DNA of 64,000 nt, from contig NZ_SPQZ01000003.1 of NCBI RefSeq assembly GCF_004570845.1, positions 124,001 to 188,000 of the forward strand, read 5' to 3'. The position numbers and the translations under genes were made by a program. The notes below the pieces were generated by a model. It was not told where the DNA came from. It worked only from the letters and a program-made list of their open reading frames with translations, and searched no databases. Shown here in pieces: positions 35,885 to 42,940 of this stretch (position 1 is its first letter; every line of letters begins with the position of its first letter). Origin of the DNA: Orlajensenia leifsoniae (lineage in GTDB: Bacteria > Actinomycetota > Actinomycetes > Actinomycetales > Microbacteriaceae).

Positions 35885-36799
35885 CTACTCGAAGACGACG
35901 CCGTCTACGGGCGCGAAGCGTGCGCGCATGATGGCGATGGCGTCGGGGGACTCGTCGATCAGCGTGAACCGGCGCCCGAGCGCCGCGGCCACGGCACCCG
36001 TCGTGCCCGAGCCCGCGAAGAAGTCGAGCACGGCGTCGCCGGGGCGGCTCGAGGCCTGGATGATGCGGCGCAGGATGCCCTCGGGCTTCTGGGTCGGGTA
36101 GCCGGTCTTCTCCCTGCCCGTCGGCGAGACGATGGTGTGCCACCACACGTCGGTCGGCAGCTTGCCGAGCTCGGCCTTCTCGGGGGTGACGAGGCCGGGA
36201 GCCATGTAGGGCTCGCGGTCGACGGCCGTGGAGTCGAACCAGTAGGCCTTCGGGTTCTTCACGTAGACGAGGATCGTGTCGTGCTTGGTCGGCCAGCGCT
36301 TCTTCGACTTGGCTCCGTAGTCGTAGGCCCAGATGAGCTCGTTCAGGAAGCACTCGCGACCGAACAGGGCGTCGAGCATGACCTTCGCGTAGTGCGCCTC
36401 GCGGTAGTCGAGGTGCAGGTAGAGGGTTCCGTCGTCGGCGAGCAGTCGCCAGGCCTCGATGAGGCGCGGCTCGAGGAAGCCCCAGTAGTCCTCGAAGTGG
36501 TCGTCGTAGCTGTAGAGGTCGCCGCGGATGCGCTGGTACTGCCGCCCCTTGAACCCCGAGATGACGCCCGCGGCGCGCTGGGGGGCGGGGTCGGTGCTCG
36601 CATCGGGGTCGCCCTGCTCCGTGCGTACGTGCGTCGTACTCTGGCGGGCCTGCGGTCGCCCGGTGTTGAACGGCGGGTCGAGGTAGATCAGCGTGAAGGA
36701 GCTGTCTGGCAGCATCGGAAGAACCGTGAGGTTGTCGGCGTGGATGATGCGGCCGACGGATGCCGCGGACTCGGGCGTAGCGGCATCCGTGTCGGGCAT
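35885..36799 (-). CDS. Orphan DNA methyltransferase (N6-adenine or N4-cytosine, beta type)
   Basis: 304 aa. The catalytic motif IV, DPPF (41-44), comes before the SAM-binding motif FAGSGTTGAVAAALGR (about 266-281), the order of beta-class enzymes. The region between contains GDLYSYDDHFEDYWGF and DVWWHTIVSPTGREKTGYPTQKPE, seen in site-specific methylases of type III and CcrM-like groups. No restriction enzyme or specificity gene is near, so it may act in gene or cell-cycle control. Its first codons contain an 11-base inverted pair of the frequent CGGATGCC motif. Confidence 0.85.
   Translation of the reverse strand: MPDTDAATPESAASVGRIIHADNLTVLPMLPDSSFTLIYLDPPFNTGRPQARQSTTHVRTEQGDPDASTDPAPQRAAGVISGFKGRQYQRIRGDLYSYDDHFEDYWGFLEPRLIEAWRLLADDGTLYLHLDYREAHYAKVMLDALFGRECFLNELIWAYDYGAKSKKRWPTKHDTILVYVKNPKAYWFDSTAVDREPYMAPGLVTPEKAELGKLPTDVWWHTIVSPTGREKTGYPTQKPEGILRRIIQASSRPGDAVLDFFAGSGTTGAVAAALGRRFTLIDESPDAIAIMRARFAPVDGVVFE
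36756..36790. repeat. Inverted pair ACGGATGCCGC / GCGGCATCCGT inside the methyltransferase gene start
   Basis: Two perfect 11-base arms (36756-36766, 36780-36790) separated by 13 bases. They encode TDAA and AASV near the N-terminus, using Asp codon GAT and Ala codon GCA, both uncommon elsewhere in the window. Confidence 0.65.
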
Positions 36800-36830
36800 T
36801 CCCTCATTGTGTCAGGCCGCCGGTGCCCTC

Positions 36831-36878
36831 CACTTCGCGGCGCTCGCTTCGCTCCCCGTCGCTCTGCGAGCGGGTCGA
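36831..36878. repeat. Diverged dispersed-repeat fragment
   Basis: GCGCTCGCTTCGCTCC followed by GCTCTGCGAGCGGGTCGAAGC lies in the 81-base gap between the 100-aa protein and the methyltransferase. It is similar to the right half of the composite repeat at 38.4 kb. Confidence 0.4.
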
Positions 36879-36880
36879 AG

Positions 36881-37183
36881 CTAGAGGTCGAGGCGGATGC
36901 GTCCGTCGAATCGGGTGGTCGGGTCGTCGGCGTCGTTCAGCTCGAGGATTCCCTTGTCATCGTCATCCGCGACGGGAGACGGGGCGGGGAGCACGCTCTC
37001 CCTCTCGCGCTGCACCTCGATCTCGTGCCGGTGCGGGGCGAACACCTCGTCGACCACTCCGAGCGCACCGCCGCCCGCTGTGCCCCGGCCGACCTTGTTG
37101 CTGAAGTCGACCCAGCCCTTGTGCGAGGCGAACACGATGAACGCGACGAGCACCACGAGGGCGACGGGGATCCACCAGGTCAT
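36881..37183 (-). CDS. Small single-pass membrane protein
   Basis: 100 aa. One N-terminal membrane segment (about 3-19, WWIPVALVVLVAFIVF) then a hydrophilic domain with HRHEIEVQRERE and an acidic DDDDKG stretch. ATG 37183 lies six bases after TAGGCT, a leaderless arrangement. No family recognised. Confidence 0.68.
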   Translation of the reverse strand: MTWWIPVALVVLVAFIVFASHKGWVDFSNKVGRGTAGGGALGVVDEVFAPHRHEIEVQRERESVLPAPSPVADDDDKGILELNDADDPTTRFDGRIRLDL

Positions 37184-37189
37184 GCGACC

Positions 37190-37195
37190 AGCCTA
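37190..37195 (-). promoter_or_regulatory. -10 box TAGGCT of the 100-aa membrane protein
   Basis: Six bases before the ATG at 37183 on the minus strand. Confidence 0.5.
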
Positions 37196-37264
37196 CGAGA
37201 AGGCGCCGGTGCTTCGCCCGCGGCGCATCCATCCTGATCTGCGCGCGCCGATGGGCGGCGCCGC

Positions 37265-38314
37265 TCACGGCACGCGGTTGAGCCACTCCGACGTCGCGAA
37301 CTTCGACTCGACGAGAGCCTCGGCCTGCGCGTACTCGTCGTCGGTGATGTCGCCGGGAGCGGCATCCGTCAGCGCGGTGAAGGTCTTCTCGAGCTGCTCG
37401 ATGATGACAGCGCGCTCCACTCCGGCCTGGCGCTTCAGAGGGTCGACCCGCTTGGCGGCGCTGGCGATGCCCTTGTCGCTGATCTTCTCCCGGCCGATGC
37501 GCAGCACCTGCGTCATGATCTCGCCGTCCATGTCGTAACTCATCGTGACGTGGTGCAGGATGCCGCCGTTGCCGAGGCGCTTCTGAGCGGCCCCGCCGAT
37601 CTTGCCCGTCGGGCTCGTGATGTCGTTGAGCGGCTGGTAGCTCGCCTCGACGCCGAGGGCGCGCAGCGCGTCGATGACCCACGCGTCGAGGAAGGCGTAG
37701 GAGTCCGCGAAGGTCATGCCCTGCACGAGATCGGCGGGAACGTAGAGCGAGTAGGTGACGACAGAGCCCTTCTCCATCATCATCGCGCCGCCGCCCGAGA
37801 TGCGACGCACGACGTCGTAGCCGAACTTCGCCGCGCCGTCGGGATCGACCTCGTTCTTGAGCGACTGGAAGCTGCCGATGACGACGGCGGACTCGTCCCA
37901 CTCCCAGATGCGCAGGGTGGGCTGGCGGCGTCCCGCGCCGACCTCGATGGCCAGCACCTCGTCGAGAGCGAGGTGCATGGCCGGGCTCACGGCTTTGGCG
38001 TGGATGATCTGCCACTGGTAGTCGCGCCAGCTGGTGGCCTTCTTGAGGGCACGACGGATGGCCACGGCCACGCCCTCGGCAGAGAAGCCGAGCATGACGG
38101 TTCCGTCGGGGAGGGCCTCGGTGATGGCGCGCGCGATCGCGGTGGCGTCGGACTCCGCCGAGAGTCCGTTGACAGCGGCATCGATGGCGCCGAGGGCCTC
38201 GTCGGGCTCGAGGAAGAAGTCGCCGGCGAGCCGGAACCCCGAGATGAGATCGTCGACGACCTCGAAGTCGACGACCACGAGCTTGCCCTGGGGAACCTTG
38301 TACTCACCGTGCAT
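37265..38314 (-). CDS. Lipoate-protein ligase with N-terminal accessory domain
   Basis: 349 aa. The LplA catalytic domain (about 105-310) carries RRISGGGAMM (lipoate-AMP loop) and TGKIGGAAQKR (catalytic Lys). The first about 95 residues (GKLVVVDFEVVDDLISGFRLAGDFFLEPDEALGAIDAAV) resemble the separate accessory subunit LplB or the C-terminal domain of other ligases, here fused at the front. It attaches lipoate to 2-oxoacid dehydrogenases and GcvH. ATG 38314 lies six bases after TAGGCT. Confidence 0.88.
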   Translation of the reverse strand: MHGEYKVPQGKLVVVDFEVVDDLISGFRLAGDFFLEPDEALGAIDAAVNGLSAESDATAIARAITEALPDGTVMLGFSAEGVAVAIRRALKKATSWRDYQWQIIHAKAVSPAMHLALDEVLAIEVGAGRRQPTLRIWEWDESAVVIGSFQSLKNEVDPDGAAKFGYDVVRRISGGGAMMMEKGSVVTYSLYVPADLVQGMTFADSYAFLDAWVIDALRALGVEASYQPLNDITSPTGKIGGAAQKRLGNGGILHHVTMSYDMDGEIMTQVLRIGREKISDKGIASAAKRVDPLKRQAGVERAVIIEQLEKTFTALTDAAPGDITDDEYAQAEALVESKFATSEWLNRVP

Positions 38315-38320
38315 GCGTCC

Positions 38321-38326
38321 AGCCTA
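38321..38326 (-). promoter_or_regulatory. -10 box TAGGCT of the lipoate ligase gene
   Basis: Six bases before the ATG at 38314 on the minus strand; no ribosome site. Confidence 0.5.
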
Positions 38327-38348
38327 GGACTGGCACCGCATGAATGGC

Positions 38349-38460
38349 CTCGCTCGCTGAGGGCCGGACGAAGTCCGCGCCCGAAGCGCACCACGGCAGG
38401 TGAAGCCGCATCGGCGCGCTTCGGGCGGTCGCTTCGCTCGGCCCTCTGCGAGCGAGTCGA
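38349..38460. repeat. Composite palindromic intergenic repeat
   Basis: Left half contains GCTGAGGGCCGGACGAAG and CCCGAAGCGC; right half contains GCGCGCTTCGGGCGG and TCGCTTCGCTCGGCCCT. The halves face each other across about 25 bases. It fills the gap between the lipoate ligase and the cellulase gene. The same arrangement recurs at 46061-46153. Confidence 0.7.
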
Positions 38461-38482
38461 GTGGACTGGTGCCCTGTCGCGC

Positions 38483-40078
38483 TCAGTCCGAGGCGCAGGC
38501 CTTCCCGTTCAGCGTGAACAGCCAGGGCTCGACCCGCTGCTTCGCATGCGAGCCCACGAAGGCGACGGGCACCCAGGCGCCCGGCTTGATCTTCGCCGTG
38601 AGCGAGGAGTTCTTCACCGTGACGGCATCCGCCGCCTGCGTGACCTTGCCACCGACCAGCTTCACCACCCGCTCGGAGCCGGCGAAGTTCCACTTCAGGG
38701 TCCAGCCGTTGATCGGGGTCGTGCTCGCGTTGCGGATGCGCAGCTCGGCTGCGAACACCCCGAACAGCGACTTCGTGGCCGAGTACGACACCTGGCAGCT
38801 CGGGGCCGGGAAGGCCGGCACGGCGTGGGCGATCAGCTCCCGCGCCTGCTCGACGAACCACTGGCCAGCGGCCGGATCCTCGATGCCGCGCACGGGGTCG
38901 AGCGGTCCGGCGGTGCCGCGGTAGCACTGGCCGTCGGACTCCCCCGGAACCTTGATCCACAGGTAGGCGTCGATGAGAGCGTCACCGGTGTCCGTCGTCG
39001 GGCGTGCTCCGGCTCCGCGATCCGGCGGGTTGCACCAGACCTCGGCGTCGCCCTCCCAGCCGGCCGGCGCAGTCCAGGGGCCGACGCCGTTGCGGCTCGT
39101 GTCGATGACGAAGTGCGCCTGCGCTGCCGGGTCGGGGGTGAGGCCGGTGTCGGCGTAGGCCTGGGCGTAGGCGGCATCCGTCAGCCCCCAGGTCGAGAAG
39201 TCGTCGGGGCTGGCCGGGTAGTACTGGCTGCCGCAGTAGCTCGGCTCGTACCAACTGTTGACGCTCAGGTTGATGCAGTCCGAGATCCAGGTGCCGTACT
39301 TCGCGAGGCGCTCGGTCTGCACGTAGTTGGAGGCGTTGAGGAAGAAGCCGTCGGCCTTCTCGACGCCGCCCGCGATGAGGCGCTGCGAGATGTCGCCGAC
39401 CCCGAGCCAGCCGCTGTGCGTTCCGTCGAGGTAGACGGCCGTGTTGGGCAGGGCCGTGAGCACGTCGACGGCGTGGTTGACCTGCTCGAACCTGTCGGCT
39501 GCAGCGGTGGCCGGGTCGAGGTCGGCCGGTTGGCACCACTCGAGGTTGCCGTTGATGTCGGTGTTCCACGGAATGATGCCGAGTCCGTCGGGCTCGAGGA
39601 TGATGGCCGCCTTCGCGTCGCCGATGCCCGCTGCGACCCCGTCGACCCAGGCCTCGTAGGCGGCGGTGTCGAGCGCGCCGCCCGCCGAGTACTGGGCGCA
39701 GTCGCGGTAGGGCAGGTTGTAGACCACGACGGTGGGGACTGCGCCGGATGCCGCAGCAGCCGTGGTCACCTCGGCTGCGGCCGCCTGCGCCTCGGCCGGG
39801 GTTCCCTTGGTGAGCCAGGTGGCCGAGGGGAAGCTGCCGAGGAGTTGCGCATCGGTGCGCGCCTGGCCGGACAGACCGGCTGCAGCCTCGAGTGTCGTCG
39901 AGTGCGGATCGACGTACAGCGCGCTTCCGGGGCCGAGCACGTCATTGGCGGCTGCTGCGGGAGGTGCGGTGAGGCCCAGGGTCGCCAGGGCGGCGATCGC
40001 CGTGACGGATGCGACCCGCAGCGAGCGGCGGGTGAGGGGCTTCGTCGTGCGTGTGGTGCGTGTCGTGCTGTTCGTCAT
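38483..40078 (-). CDS. Secreted GH6 cellulase with CBM2
   Basis: 531 aa. Twin-Arg-bearing signal peptide (1-44: TRRSLRV, hydrophobic core, APPAAAA). GH6 catalytic domain about 46-420: YNLPYRDC (Asp126), LEPDGLG (Asp164, likely proton donor), LDGTHSGW (Asp218) and VIDTSRNG (Asp326) match the four conserved aspartates of the family. CBM2 cellulose-binding domain at about 428-531, bounded by two cysteines, with INGWTLKWNF. It releases cellobiose or short oligomers from cellulose outside the cell; endo or exo mode cannot be settled. ATG 40078 starts the signal and has GGGAG upstream. Its promoter carries a CebR-type operator. Confidence 0.92.
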   Translation of the reverse strand: MTNSTTRTTRTTKPLTRRSLRVASVTAIAALATLGLTAPPAAAANDVLGPGSALYVDPHSTTLEAAAGLSGQARTDAQLLGSFPSATWLTKGTPAEAQAAAAEVTTAAAASGAVPTVVVYNLPYRDCAQYSAGGALDTAAYEAWVDGVAAGIGDAKAAIILEPDGLGIIPWNTDINGNLEWCQPADLDPATAAADRFEQVNHAVDVLTALPNTAVYLDGTHSGWLGVGDISQRLIAGGVEKADGFFLNASNYVQTERLAKYGTWISDCINLSVNSWYEPSYCGSQYYPASPDDFSTWGLTDAAYAQAYADTGLTPDPAAQAHFVIDTSRNGVGPWTAPAGWEGDAEVWCNPPDRGAGARPTTDTGDALIDAYLWIKVPGESDGQCYRGTAGPLDPVRGIEDPAAGQWFVEQARELIAHAVPAFPAPSCQVSYSATKSLFGVFAAELRIRNASTTPINGWTLKWNFAGSERVVKLVGGKVTQAADAVTVKNSSLTAKIKPGAWVPVAFVGSHAKQRVEPWLFTLNGKACASD

Positions 40079-40177
40079 GCTGAGGACTCCCAGGGGGTCA
40101 TCGTCGACCTCGGTCGACATCCTTGTGGACCGTGCAGGGTGGTGCGTCATGCGTGCGGCGCGGGCCCGAGCCCTGCG

Positions 40178-40191
40178 TGAGAGCGCTCTCA
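40178..40191. promoter_or_regulatory. CebR-type operator before the GH6 cellulase gene
   Basis: TGAGAGCGCTCTCA, identical over 14 bases to operator copy 2 of the ceb operon. It lies about 100 bases upstream of the cellulase ATG and just downstream of the predicted start of transcription. Confidence 0.87.
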
Positions 40192-40208
40192 CGGGTGCCG
40201 CGTCTCCC

Positions 40209-40237
40209 AGAGTGCCGCAATCCGTGTCCCCCGTCAA
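40209..40237 (-). promoter_or_regulatory. Probable promoter of the GH6 gene
   Basis: Minus strand TTGACG (40237-40232), a 17-base spacer, then CACTCT (40214-40209). The -35 is good, the -10 weak. The operator lies from about 18 bases downstream of the -10. Confidence 0.45.
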
Positions 40238-40282
40238 GGGGTCGTTCACGCGGCAGCGGCGGCGCCTCACACGGCGGCGGGA

Positions 40283-41131
40283 CTAGCCGAGGTGCGCGTC
40301 GAGCCAGGCGGTGGTGTCGGCGAGCACGTCGACGCGATTGGTCTCGTTGAAGATCTCGTGACGGGCTTCGGGGTACACGATGAGCGTGACATCGGTGAGA
40401 CCGGAGCGTCGGCGGTAGGCGTCGACGAGGCGGAGTGCACTCTTTTCGCCTCCAACGCTGTCGTCGCTGCCGACCTGGATGAGCAGTGGGATGTCGGGCA
40501 GGTCGCGCGCCGGGCGCCCGTACAGGCGTACGCCATCCACCAGTCCGAAGAGCTTCGCGATGGGGACGGATGTGGTGAGCGGGTCGTCGAGGAAGGCCTG
40601 CTGCACGTCCACATCGCGGCTGAGCCACTCCATGCCCGTCGTGCCGAGATTCCTGTGGCGCCGGTTGAGGTCGCCGCTGTTGACAGATCCCGGCATCCGG
40701 TACCCCGTGCCCGTGAGAATGGCGGCGGCGTAGTCGACGGCCGATGAATTCAGGATGATCTGGGCCATGAGCGAGCCCCACGAGTGGCCGAGCAGCACGA
40801 TCGGCACGCCGGCGTTCTCGTCACGGATGAGTTCGGTGAACTGGTGGACCGCGGCGATGGCCGCCCGAAGACCGCCGGAGCCGAGATGGCCGAGCTTCGT
40901 GACGTCGCCGCCGTGCTGCTCCATGCCGGTGCGCCCGTGGCCCCGGTGATCGTCGGCGTAGACGGTGTAGCCGGCAGCGTTCAACGCGTCGGCCACGTGC
41001 ACGTACCGCCCTGCGTGCTCGCCGACACCGTGCACCAGCTGCACGATCCCCTTCGGCTGCTGCACCTCGTAGACATCGAAGTGGATGCGGATGCCGTGCC
41101 GGTCGGTGAAGGTGCGGGCTGCGCTGCTCAT
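40283..41131 (-). CDS. Alpha/beta hydrolase (monoacylglycerol-lipase-like)
   Basis: 282 aa soluble serine hydrolase. Oxyanion motif LVHGVGEHAGRY near 33, nucleophile Ser117 in LLGHSWGS, acid Asp in QVGSDDSVGG (about 225) and His in EARHEIFNE (about 257). The HGxGEH pattern is typical of the Hydrolase_4 / monoacylglycerol lipase group. ATG 41131 lies six bases after TAGCCT, again a leaderless layout. The gene ends 12 bases before the transcribed region of the cellulase promoter. Confidence 0.87.
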   Translation of the reverse strand: MSSAARTFTDRHGIRIHFDVYEVQQPKGIVQLVHGVGEHAGRYVHVADALNAAGYTVYADDHRGHGRTGMEQHGGDVTKLGHLGSGGLRAAIAAVHQFTELIRDENAGVPIVLLGHSWGSLMAQIILNSSAVDYAAAILTGTGYRMPGSVNSGDLNRRHRNLGTTGMEWLSRDVDVQQAFLDDPLTTSVPIAKLFGLVDGVRLYGRPARDLPDIPLLIQVGSDDSVGGEKSALRLVDAYRRRSGLTDVTLIVYPEARHEIFNETNRVDVLADTTAWLDAHLG

Positions 41132-41137
41132 GGGCTC

Positions 41138-41143
41138 AGGCTA
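41138..41143 (-). promoter_or_regulatory. -10 box TAGCCT of the alpha/beta hydrolase gene
   Basis: Six bases before the ATG at 41131 on the minus strand. Confidence 0.5.
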
Positions 41144-41168
41144 GGGCACCCGCGACCGCGAAGGATGC

Positions 41169-42014
41169 CTACGCCTCGCGGGTGATCTCGACGCGCACGA
41201 ACAGCTTCGAGGCGCTCGGGCCGGCGTAGACGCCGCGCAGAGGAGAGACATCCGAGTACGAACGACCGCGCCCGACGAGCACGTGCCTGTCACCGATCTC
41301 GAGCTGGTTCGTGGGGTCGTACCCCACCCAGTCGCCACTGAACCACTCGACCCAGGCGTGCGATTCGCCGATGACGGTCTCGCCGATGGCGGCTTCGCGC
41401 TTCGGATGCAGGTAACCCGAGACGTAGCGCGCCGGGATGCCGACGGAGCGGAGCGCGCCGAGGGCGATGTGGGCGATGTCCTGGCAGACGCCCTTGCCCT
41501 GCTCCCACGACTCGCGCGCCGTGGAGCTCACCCGCGTCGAACCCGGCACGTACTGGATGCCGTCTCCGATGGCGCGGCAGATCTCGAGGGCCGCGTCGTG
41601 AGGGTCGAGTCCGCGCGAGACGATCTCGGCGGCGAGCGCCGCCACGTCCTCCGGAGGCTGGGTGGCCTCGGTCTGGCGCAGCTGTTCGACGTAGACGCTG
41701 GCGGTCTCGCGCAGTCCGGCGAGCTCCTCCCAGCCGAGTCGCGTGCCGGTGAGGGCGACGGGAGCGACATCGACCAGGCTCGTGGCCGTGACCGAGAGCT
41801 CCGTGTGGGGGGTGAGCACGTCGAAGGTGCTCACGCGCGTGCCCCAGTAGTCGATGTACGAGTGCTGGTGGGCGACGGGATCGATGTGCAATTCGCTCGA
41901 GAGCACGAACTGGCCGCTGCCGTGCCAGGGCAGCATCCGTGCCTCGTTGTATGAGGCCGTCGCTGCGCGGGAGTACGAGAACCCGGTGCGGTGGACGATG
42001 CGCAGGCGGCTCAT
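41169..42014 (-). CDS. Transglutaminase-like cysteine protein
   Basis: 281 aa. N-terminal beta domain typical of bacterial transglutaminase-like proteins (RIVHRTGFSYS ... YNEARMLP), then the core with Cys177 in GKGVCQDIAH, His219 in ESHAWVEWF and Asp233 in GYDPTN. It may act as a peptidase or amidase on a peptide made by the upstream ATP-grasp. Its ATG overlaps the alpha-E gene stop by four bases (ATGA). It is the last gene of a three-gene operon. Confidence 0.9.
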   Translation of the reverse strand: MSRLRIVHRTGFSYSRAATASYNEARMLPWHGSGQFVLSSELHIDPVAHQHSYIDYWGTRVSTFDVLTPHTELSVTATSLVDVAPVALTGTRLGWEELAGLRETASVYVEQLRQTEATQPPEDVAALAAEIVSRGLDPHDAALEICRAIGDGIQYVPGSTRVSSTARESWEQGKGVCQDIAHIALGALRSVGIPARYVSGYLHPKREAAIGETVIGESHAWVEWFSGDWVGYDPTNQLEIGDRHVLVGRGRSYSDVSPLRGVYAGPSASKLFVRVEITREA

Positions 42015-42940
42015 GAGTTCTCTCCGATCCAGACGGGAACGGCGCTCGTCGGGAAGTATCGCTGTCTGATCGCCTCGCTCGCCGAGGCCGTCGCCACCTG
42101 GAACTCTTCCATATGGCCCGGGAGGTCGGAGATGATCTCGCTGATCGGTCTGAACTCCAGCTCCGCGCGGATCTGCCCGAGCACGCGCTGCGCCTCCTCG
42201 CGCACGCCCAGTCGACTGCTGGTGGGATCGAGGGCCACGAGGTACTCCTCGGCGCGGCTGAGCGAGAACATCACCGACCGCGGGAAGAGCCTGTCGAGCA
42301 GCAGGAACTCGGCGGCGTTGCGGGCCGACGGCATGCCGCGGTAGCTGCGCAGGTAGGCCTCGAAGGCGCCGCAGCTGCGCAGGATCGTGGTCCAGCTCGG
42401 CCCGCTCGCCTCGGTGAGCGACCTGGTGGCCAGCAGGCGGGCCGTCATGTCGGCGCGCTCGATGGCGCGGCCCAGGGAGAAGAACAGCCAGGCATCGTCG
42501 TGGCTGGTCGACGTCTCCGTCACGCCGATGGCCAGCGCCGTGCGCTCGCGCACCCAGCGGAAGAACTCGTGCGCCTTGTCCCCGGCCACGCGTCGCGGCA
42601 TCCGGGCGTGGGTGGTGTTGAGGCACTCCCACAGCTCGGTCGAGATGATCTCGCGGGCCCGCCGGGCGTTCTCCCGGGCCGAGCTCAACGAGTAGGCGAT
42701 CGACGCCGAGTTGTCGCGGTCGACGGCCAGCAGCGCCAGGACGTCCTTACGCGTCAGCTGCACGTCGGGGTTCGCCTCTCCGCCCATGAGCGAGATGAGC
42801 GAACGGCAGGCCGTGTCCTCGTCGATCCAGGGATCCTCGAGCAGCAGTTGGAGGTGCACATCGAGGATGCGTGCCGTGCCGTCGGCCCGCTCGAGGTAAC
42901 GGCCGATCCAGAACAGCGATTCGGCGATGCGACTCAGCAT
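42011..42940 (-). CDS. Alpha-E domain protein
   Basis: 309 aa, all-helical protein of the alpha-E family, recognised by the opening MLSRIAESLFWIGRYLERAD and by LGRAIERADMTARLL. Biochemical role is not known; comparative work predicts a part in synthesis or modification of a peptide together with circularly permuted ATP-grasp and transglutaminase-like proteins. It overlaps the ATP-grasp gene by 7 bases and the transglutaminase gene by 4, so the three are translated together. Confidence 0.9.
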   Translation of the reverse strand: MLSRIAESLFWIGRYLERADGTARILDVHLQLLLEDPWIDEDTACRSLISLMGGEANPDVQLTRKDVLALLAVDRDNSASIAYSLSSARENARRAREIISTELWECLNTTHARMPRRVAGDKAHEFFRWVRERTALAIGVTETSTSHDDAWLFFSLGRAIERADMTARLLATRSLTEASGPSWTTILRSCGAFEAYLRSYRGMPSARNAAEFLLLDRLFPRSVMFSLSRAEEYLVALDPTSSRLGVREEAQRVLGQIRAELEFRPISEIISDLPGHMEEFQVATASASEAIRQRYFPTSAVPVWIGENS

